Part shown: piece after piece, positions 8,101-9,368 of the stretch
Numbering within the stretch: position 1 is the first letter of the stretch
Layout of the letters: each line of letters starts with the position of its first letter
NCBI GenBank assembly: GCA_026991005.1
Contig: JALXCH010000015.1
Coordinates: 1-9,368, forward strand
Direction of reading: 5' to 3'
Source of the DNA: Calditrichia bacterium
Lineage (GTDB): Bacteria > Calditrichota > Calditrichia > RBG-13-44-9
DNA length: 9,368 bases
Made by a program: the position numbers and the translations under genes
Notes under the pieces: generated by a model
Databases searched by the model: none
What the model saw: only the letters and a program-made list of their open reading frames with translations
What the model was told of the DNA's origin: nothing

Positions 8101-8695
8101 CATACAGATAAAATGCATCCACCGAGGGGCAGATTACGGCCACATACACCACACTCCCGGCATAAGCGGAAAGATCGTATGCGTACTTTTCCCAGGTAGT
8201 GGAAAGATTGGTGTAACTTCCCAGAGTCACGGTAAAATCTGCCGAATCCACACCGGTAGTGGACAGCTTAACAATCATATCCTCTGGCCAGGAGCTGGAA
8301 TAGGACCGAGCCCAGAAAATAAGCGAGTCACCCGATTGAGGTGCCAGCGGAGGCGTTATTAACCAGTCGTTACACCCCGTGGTGTTGTAATGCACCCGAG
8401 CAACATAATTACCGGAATGCGCAGAAGAAGTATAATAAGCCTCCCACTGATAACCATCCCCATCAAAATCATAAATGGTCCAATCCACAGGGATGGCACC
8501 GCTTTCGAAGCCCTCATCCAGAGTGCTTCGTGTTCTGCTGGCCTGATAAGCTTCTACCCGTGAAGTAATCGATACCCTGGTCGGCATCTGTGCCGGCGAA
8601 CCGTCCTTGTCCTTCAGGGTCTCAGTTACTTCTGGTAAGGCAAAACTTACCATCAGCAGAACTGCTAAGAGTACAACCCATACACGTTTGCTCAT
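2150..8695 (-). CDS. Giant modular secreted protein, 2181 aa, T9SS-sorted
   Basis: A single uninterrupted 2181-codon frame. The ATG start (8693-8695) is supported by a GGAGGT ribosome binding site six bases upstream and by an immediate signal peptide. Modules by residue: signal 1-20; jelly rolls of choice-of-anchor J/cleaved-adhesin type ~58-207, 320-471, 583-751 and 1267-1420; Ig-like anchor-D domains ~214-318 and 478-580; ExeM-type module ~752-885; lamin-tail ~887-1045; OB-fold ~1054-1241; split Fn3 1245-1266 plus 1472-1539; CBM9-like 1543-1735; second Fn3 1737-1851; ThuA/GATase-like 1855-2078; T9SS sorting domain 2092-2181. These families are mostly surface adhesion or ligand-binding modules. 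I find no catalytic motif of a protease, nuclease or glycosidase. The whole protein has only two cysteines, C108 and C189. Expected route: Sec export, then outer-membrane translocation by T9SS. Inferred role: surface adhesin or binding scaffold; ligand unknown. Confidence 0.93.
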   Translation of the reverse strand: MSKRVWVVLLAVLLMVSFALPEVTETLKDKDGSPAQMPTRVSITSRVEAYQASRTRSTLDEGFESGAIPVDWTIYDFDGDGYQWEAYYTSSAHSGNYVARVHYNTTGCNDWLITPPLAPQSGDSLIFWARSYSSSWPEDMIVKLSTTGVDSADFTVTLGSYTNLSTTWEKYAYDLSAYAGSVVYVAVICPSVDAFYLYVDDFSGPEIYVPPTPVFTTPYTSVSLNEAYMGIPTMGESVTGKIYISNTGGGDLNISQINTGNPDITVSPSTLTIPAGATDSVWVTWTPSAAGMDTSWVEFISDAASSPDTVGVTLQTAPADYWTLNMELPYSDWWSPTGYNLTLIGLWGYTTYNPHWGYQGMWKSGYNGKDTTYVWTPRLDLSSLSGSAEMGFWYKGTSSGDDTVEVLVSTDNLQTWTVIGKVVNHGSTWRYQSFDLSAYVGNDNVRIGWHYYYPVGNTSGSSFYMDDIVLPPRWYYPGGLVYSSISSYDFGTVSLGDTATVDVVLTNAGGSVLNITSITSDNPEFQVWDVPTSIASTASDTFIIAYVPTTYGNVSANITVDHDGTNGSEDLLVIPVSGFGYTIQTFTPPWYEPFATTTFDPMYWDPVSFMGNPQIIDINGVATGTFPYPLPSDPYMMEISGESSGHDEAVTALIDMTGLSDMQFSFWKSEQDLEIGEYVLVQYKASDGSWKNLDSLAGTNNGYGSFEPFHLVKYDLPSDAYHDSLQFRFVSSDNMATTDEYFFDDLKLTRKIGWANLQWPYSISIAPGDTTELIFGQIWIDGVTNQPGQAPDIVAEVGFGPDGSFPYDTLTGAPNPDWTWFPTVYNLDVGNNDEYMGTMVVNEVGVYDYAYRWSYQGGPWEYADKSGINDGYDPADAGELVVIPPQPVLISEIHYNPSSSLQGSDSNFEFVEIANVGIDTADVSGWEFTSGISFTFPANSKIAPGGFAVVARDPDSLIAFYGVDSSIVYGPYSGALSNGGELLVLSDASGYPIDSVDYDDNEPWPKEGDSYGPSIEVVDMFGDNNDPMNWNGSFEFFGSPGGPNQMGPTPLPTTIYQVQHDADSLGASNLLGARVEVPGVITDDYFVESGITVQDSAAPWNGIHVLTRNHLPIGTQVTVVGNVTEYYGRTALVSTQVFDEGAGVVPDPLLVTPGMIKTGSPTAESYEGVLVELQNVVVSNDNAGYGEWEVTDGVDTARVDNDDYSYTPALGDSLLVLRGVMNYSYDNFKLQPRMDEDIEKWYPAGPQGLTAVSGLDGMVPLSWVPADLLFEGFENGIPSNWQIINGGSDPNGPTWQATTNDAYEGAQSAYVPYGGTSEFQDEWLITDAITISTYNQLHFFHRAAYASWDTDPNYLLVSTTGLPGSFTPVDSFYYPDGTLPDTWTEVTVDLSAYQDSTIYLAWQYQSTWGEDWYIDAIMLSDSRGNSRAITVKPASSPETYAVKPMEREITNPKPVKQLNLPSTLKGGSTTRALLSYNIYRSETPGVTPDPANLIANVPSDSTSYTDVNVTNMHTYYYVVTAVWDEGESLPSNEAEATPYLIETQIANGLVNVVPTIDGVISSGEWDDAATGYATNSGVYGKFYAKNDGNYLYLAWDSFVDTTLDGYDQVGLYFDTDNDGLWAPDSSEGNYWILWDASTGQALVEFRPWLPDTTTGNVVSPAPGVQAAISVASGTVQYEVAIDLATAHFNPQPGDTTGFRFYMYDAGTSSFTGFWPEGAVYNWPGTYGDMIMAQPLVQVIPPSNLVAFQDTSFAKKVYLSWSHPGTRHPLGWARGQDKPVVNTAMPLETFSYYNIYRAGSDTNFVLIASGITDTTYVDSVGLEYDSLYFYAVTAFYDPEGESDPSNVVRVIPISTPPAILFVDDDASMTVPDFEDISFYYTDALDSLNQPYYYYEVPFGADGPPANFLKHFKVVIWTTGETWNGITTLTPNDEDALAQYLDAGGNLFLNSQDYFYDVYPSAGSFTAGQFPYDYLRISSVAQDAWIDPMSTNGAAGSIADGMSFNLATPFGTTSLFVDNLTSYDGTPLFNVDNPSGYAAIQYSGTYNLVFSTIDFAGLVDGTFPNTKVEFMRRVLGFLYAPLALGENGEIPTTFDISQNYPNPFNPTTTIKYQIPKSVDVTLTIYNILGQKVRTLVNKKMEPGYYKVVWDGRNDYGVKVASGIYLYRIKAGDFVQTRKMILMK
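2153..2422 (-). other. T9SS type A C-terminal sorting domain
   Basis: Residues 2092-2181 of the giant protein. NYPNPFNPTTTIKY (2097-2110) opens the domain. It continues with LTIYNILGQKVRTL, a GYYKVVWDGRND turn, the SGIYLYRI strand (2159-2166) and the basic tail TRKMILMK. This is the familiar FlgD-like Ig fold that T9SS recognises in Bacteroidota, Ignavibacteria and Calditrichota. In known systems the domain directs passage through the outer membrane and is then cleaved or exchanged for a surface anchor. It is the strongest taxonomic marker in the window. Confidence 0.93.
2462..3133 (-). other. ThuA/GATase-like Rossmann domain, probably non-catalytic
   Basis: Residues ~1855-2078 of the giant protein. 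AILFVDDD (1857-1864) looks like a first Rossmann strand and its acidic loop. FKVVIWTTGE (1910-1919) and the AQYLDAGGNLFLNSQD block (1935-1950) resemble the core of glutamine-amidotransferase-like or ThuA-like domains often placed near the C-terminus of large secreted proteins. There is no cysteine in the domain, so a class I amidotransferase nucleophile is absent. The fold assignment is by motif only. Confidence 0.6.
3143..3487 (-). other. Second fibronectin type III domain
   Basis: Residues ~1737-1851 of the giant protein. The domain has a PSNLVAF first strand, VYLSW (1756-1760) as strand B, YNIYRAG (1792-1798) as strand C, YFYAVTAFYD (1827-1836) as strand F and a closing SNVVRVIPI. The B-C loop is long, about 30 residues, and carries a charged segment with GWARGQDKP. 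It probably acts as a spacer between the CBM9-like and Rossmann domains. Confidence 0.75.
3491..4069 (-). other. CBM9-like (DOMON-related) binding domain
   Basis: Residues ~1543-1735 of the giant protein. TIDGVISSGEWDDA (1555-1568) is the characteristic opening. KFYAKNDGNYLYLAWD (1581-1596) and QVGLYFDTDNDG (1608-1619) follow, the latter containing an acidic DxDxDG loop that could bind calcium. VQYEVAIDLA (1675-1684) fits the later core strand. Relatives in family 9 carbohydrate-binding modules bind sugars or haem. No ligand can be assigned from the sequence alone. Confidence 0.75.
4079..4963 (-). other. Fibronectin type III domain split by an inserted jelly roll
   Basis: The Fn3 N-terminal half is PQGLTAVSGLDGMVPLSWVPA (residues 1246-1266). 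The C-terminal half resumes at LLSYNIYRSETPG (1473-1485) and closes with YYYVVTAVWDEGESLPSNEAEATP. Between them lies a complete choice-of-anchor J-like domain (~1267-1420), with FEGFENGIPSNW as its first strand and WTEVTVDLSAY near its end, followed by a ~50-residue linker rich in Lys, Pro, Ser and Thr. The insertion falls in the loop joining Fn3 strands B and C. Confidence 0.75.
4973..6442 (-). other. ExeM/NucH-like N-terminal module, lamin-tail domain and OB-fold
   Basis: Residues ~752-1241 of the giant protein. GWANLQWP (753-760), a GNNDEY motif (830-835) and YDYAYRWS (847-854) with a following W-x-YAD match a module that I recall upstream of secreted ExeM/NucH-type nucleases. A lamin-tail domain follows, opening with VLISEIHYNP (888-897) and EFVEIAN (909-915). 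Next comes an OB-fold of the kind found in YhcR/ExeM proteins, from LGARVEVPGVITDD (1071-1084). The endonuclease/exonuclease/phosphatase domain normally found after the OB-fold is absent; the chain goes straight into Fn3. Confidence 0.7.
6443..8524 (-). other. N-terminal alternating jelly-roll and Ig-like block
   Basis: Residues ~58-751 of the giant protein contain three choice-of-anchor J/cleaved-adhesin-like jelly rolls alternating with two choice-of-anchor D Ig-like domains. The jelly rolls share FES/EPF-type openings, W-rich strands and a closing Y-x-DD strand; the first two carry DLSAY (174-178 and 435-439). The first also has a DxDGDG loop (76-81), a plausible calcium site, and both cysteines of the protein. 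The Ig-like domains show ISNTGGGDLNIS (244-255) and LTNAGGSVLNITSI (505-518). Such blocks usually form adhesive stalks. Confidence 0.75.
8636..8695 (-). other. Sec signal peptide of the giant protein
   Basis: Residues 1-20 of the giant protein: a basic N-region (SKR), then a continuous hydrophobic core VWVVLLAVLLMVSFAL, then a polar acidic segment (PEVTETLKDKDG). Cleavage probably falls near residues 18-22. There is no lipobox cysteine, so this is not a lipoprotein signal. Confidence 0.88.
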
Positions 8696-8701
8696 ATACG
8701 T

Positions 8702-8707
8702 ACCTCC
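8702..8707 (-). promoter_or_regulatory. Shine-Dalgarno site fixing the giant gene's start
   Basis: GGAGGT on the - strand lies six bases before ATG 8695-8693. Strong complementarity to the 16S 3' end, with the signal peptide beginning immediately, supports this start. Confidence 0.85.
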
Positions 8708-8760
8708 ATCAATTAATTATTTGAGATATTATTAATTATGATAATCTCCTACTAATTTGC

Positions 8761-8766
8761 ATTATA
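8761..8766 (-). promoter_or_regulatory. Possible -10 box for the giant gene
   Basis: A perfect TATAAT on the - strand lies 65 bases upstream of the start codon, in an AT-rich region. No good TTGACA-like element sits 16-18 bases further upstream (the 17-nt position reads GCATTT), so this is tentative. If correct, the transcript has an AU-rich leader of roughly 55-60 nt. Confidence 0.3.
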
Positions 8767-8886
8767 AAAGACCATTCTCACTGAAATGCACAAATATTCC
8801 CGATAGTAAAAGTCGGCGAGTTCAACAAACGGATGATATTTTTCCAGCACCCCTTCATGGTAAATCATAATATATTTATTTTTTCC

Positions 8887-8916
8887 TTGAAATCAAGATG
8901 TTTTTCACTCTATCAT
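8887..8916 (+). promoter_or_regulatory. Putative sigma-70-type promoter of the rightward membrane-protein gene
   Basis: TTGAAA (8887-8892) is separated by 18 bases from TATCAT (8911-8916), a reasonable -35/-10 pair. Transcription would start near 8923, about 20 bases before the ATG at 8943. Housekeeping promoter consensus differs in some relatives of this phylum, so this remains a prediction. Confidence 0.42.
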
Positions 8917-8942
8917 AACAAAAACCGCGGGGTTCCGGGGTT

Positions 8943-9368
8943 ATGCAGCAGAAAAATACCATCATATTTTCGCCCCTCCTGCTGGGAATCATTTCCCTCA
9001 TACTTCAAGTACTCTTTTTACGGTTCTATCTGGATATCTTTCTGGGCAACGAGTTAATGATTGGTACGGTTTTTTCAGTGTGGTTAATTGGTACAGCCAT
9101 GGGTTCCCTTTTCTTCGATCGTTTGCATCTGCTCCGCAACTCACCCATTTTTCTCTTTGCCACCATTTTCTTTTTCATGCTTTCTTATTTTTTAATCAAT
9201 CTGGCTCCCCTCCTCTTCCACCTCATTCCGGGAACATTTCCCGACTTTCGCCAATCACTTTTTATTCTTCTGATTTCCCTTTTGCCCACCGCATTTTGTG
9301 TCGGGGCTCTTTTCCCATTTATCATCCAGGTAGTTAAAAACACGGATGGTGAGCCTATTTCGCAACTG
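8943..9368 (+). CDS. Membrane-fused spermidine synthase-like protein, 3' end missing
   Basis: The frame is open from ATG 8943 through the last base, giving 142 codons with no stop, so the gene continues beyond the window. An in-frame TAA at 8916-8918 limits any upstream extension, and no other usual start codon lies between. Four hydrophobic segments are visible, at about residues 8-28, 37-58, 68-94 and 104-130. LLLGIISLILQVLFLR, the LGNELMIGTVFSVWLIGTAMGS block and the FCVGALFPFI strand resemble the N-terminal membrane domain fused to spermidine synthase-like methyltransferase folds. In that family a soluble aminopropyltransferase-like domain would follow; it is off the window, so activity cannot be judged. 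The ribosome binding site is weak: a G-rich stretch (8929-8932 or 8937-8940), the first spaced about ten bases and the second only two. Confidence 0.7.
   Translation, partial: MQQKNTIIFSPLLLGIISLILQVLFLRFYLDIFLGNELMIGTVFSVWLIGTAMGSLFFDRLHLLRNSPIFLFATIFFFMLSYFLINLAPLLFHLIPGTFPDFRQSLFILLISLLPTAFCVGALFPFIIQVVKNTDGEPISQL

Noticed and set aside
2150..8695. Reading the giant protein as a secreted nuclease
   Set aside because: Only the non-catalytic accessory modules of ExeM/NucH-type nucleases are present; no endonuclease/exonuclease/phosphatase motifs were found.
8833..9337. Two short + strand frames (8833-9057 and 9080-9337) at the right edge
   Set aside because: They are in a different frame from the 8943-9368 frame, whose translation gives four well-formed membrane segments with family motifs. 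The short frames are shadows rich in Phe, Ser and His.
1..9368. Mobile element, CRISPR array, tRNA or rRNA
   Set aside because: No transposase-like or integrase-like frame, regularly spaced repeats, cloverleaf-like sequence or conserved rRNA segment was seen on either strand.

Overview
The window looks like chromosomal DNA from a free-living, non-model bacterium of the Fibrobacteres-Chlorobi-Bacteroidetes superphylum. Calditrichota (Caldithrix-like) or a close relative is the best guess. The main clue is the C-terminus of the giant central protein: an NYPNPFNPTT motif followed by a FlgD-like Ig fold ending in SGIYLYRI...KMILMK, the type A sorting signal of the type IX secretion system (T9SS). 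This assignment is inferred from motifs, not from a database match.

Layout. (1) Positions 1-1856, + strand: the 3' two-thirds or so of a GH13 (alpha-amylase superfamily) protein whose start lies off the left edge. Its catalytic-barrel remnant is followed by a roughly 330-residue, mostly helical C-terminal region that I do not recognise. (2) Positions 1857-2149: a convergent intergenic region with one intrinsic terminator for each flanking gene and nothing else visible. (3) Positions 2150-8695, - strand: one 2181-residue secreted modular protein that fills about 70% of the window. (4) Positions 8696-8942: an AT-rich divergent promoter region. (5) From 8943 to the right edge, + strand: the N-terminal membrane part of a protein resembling membrane-fused spermidine synthase, cut by the window end.

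The giant protein runs in this order: signal peptide; choice-of-anchor J-like jelly roll; choice-of-anchor D Ig-like; jelly roll; anchor D; jelly roll; an ExeM/NucH-type N-terminal module; lamin-tail domain; OB-fold; a fibronectin type III (Fn3) domain split by a fourth jelly roll; a CBM9-like domain; a second Fn3; a ThuA/glutamine-amidotransferase-like Rossmann domain; and the T9SS sorting domain. No catalytic site is apparent anywhere. The segment that resembles an extracellular nuclease lacks the nuclease domain itself. The likeliest role is a cell-surface or released adhesin or ligand-binding scaffold.

The three genes do not form an operon. The first two converge, the second and third diverge, and there is no sequence evidence that they work together. 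No mobile element, CRISPR array, tRNA or rRNA was seen.
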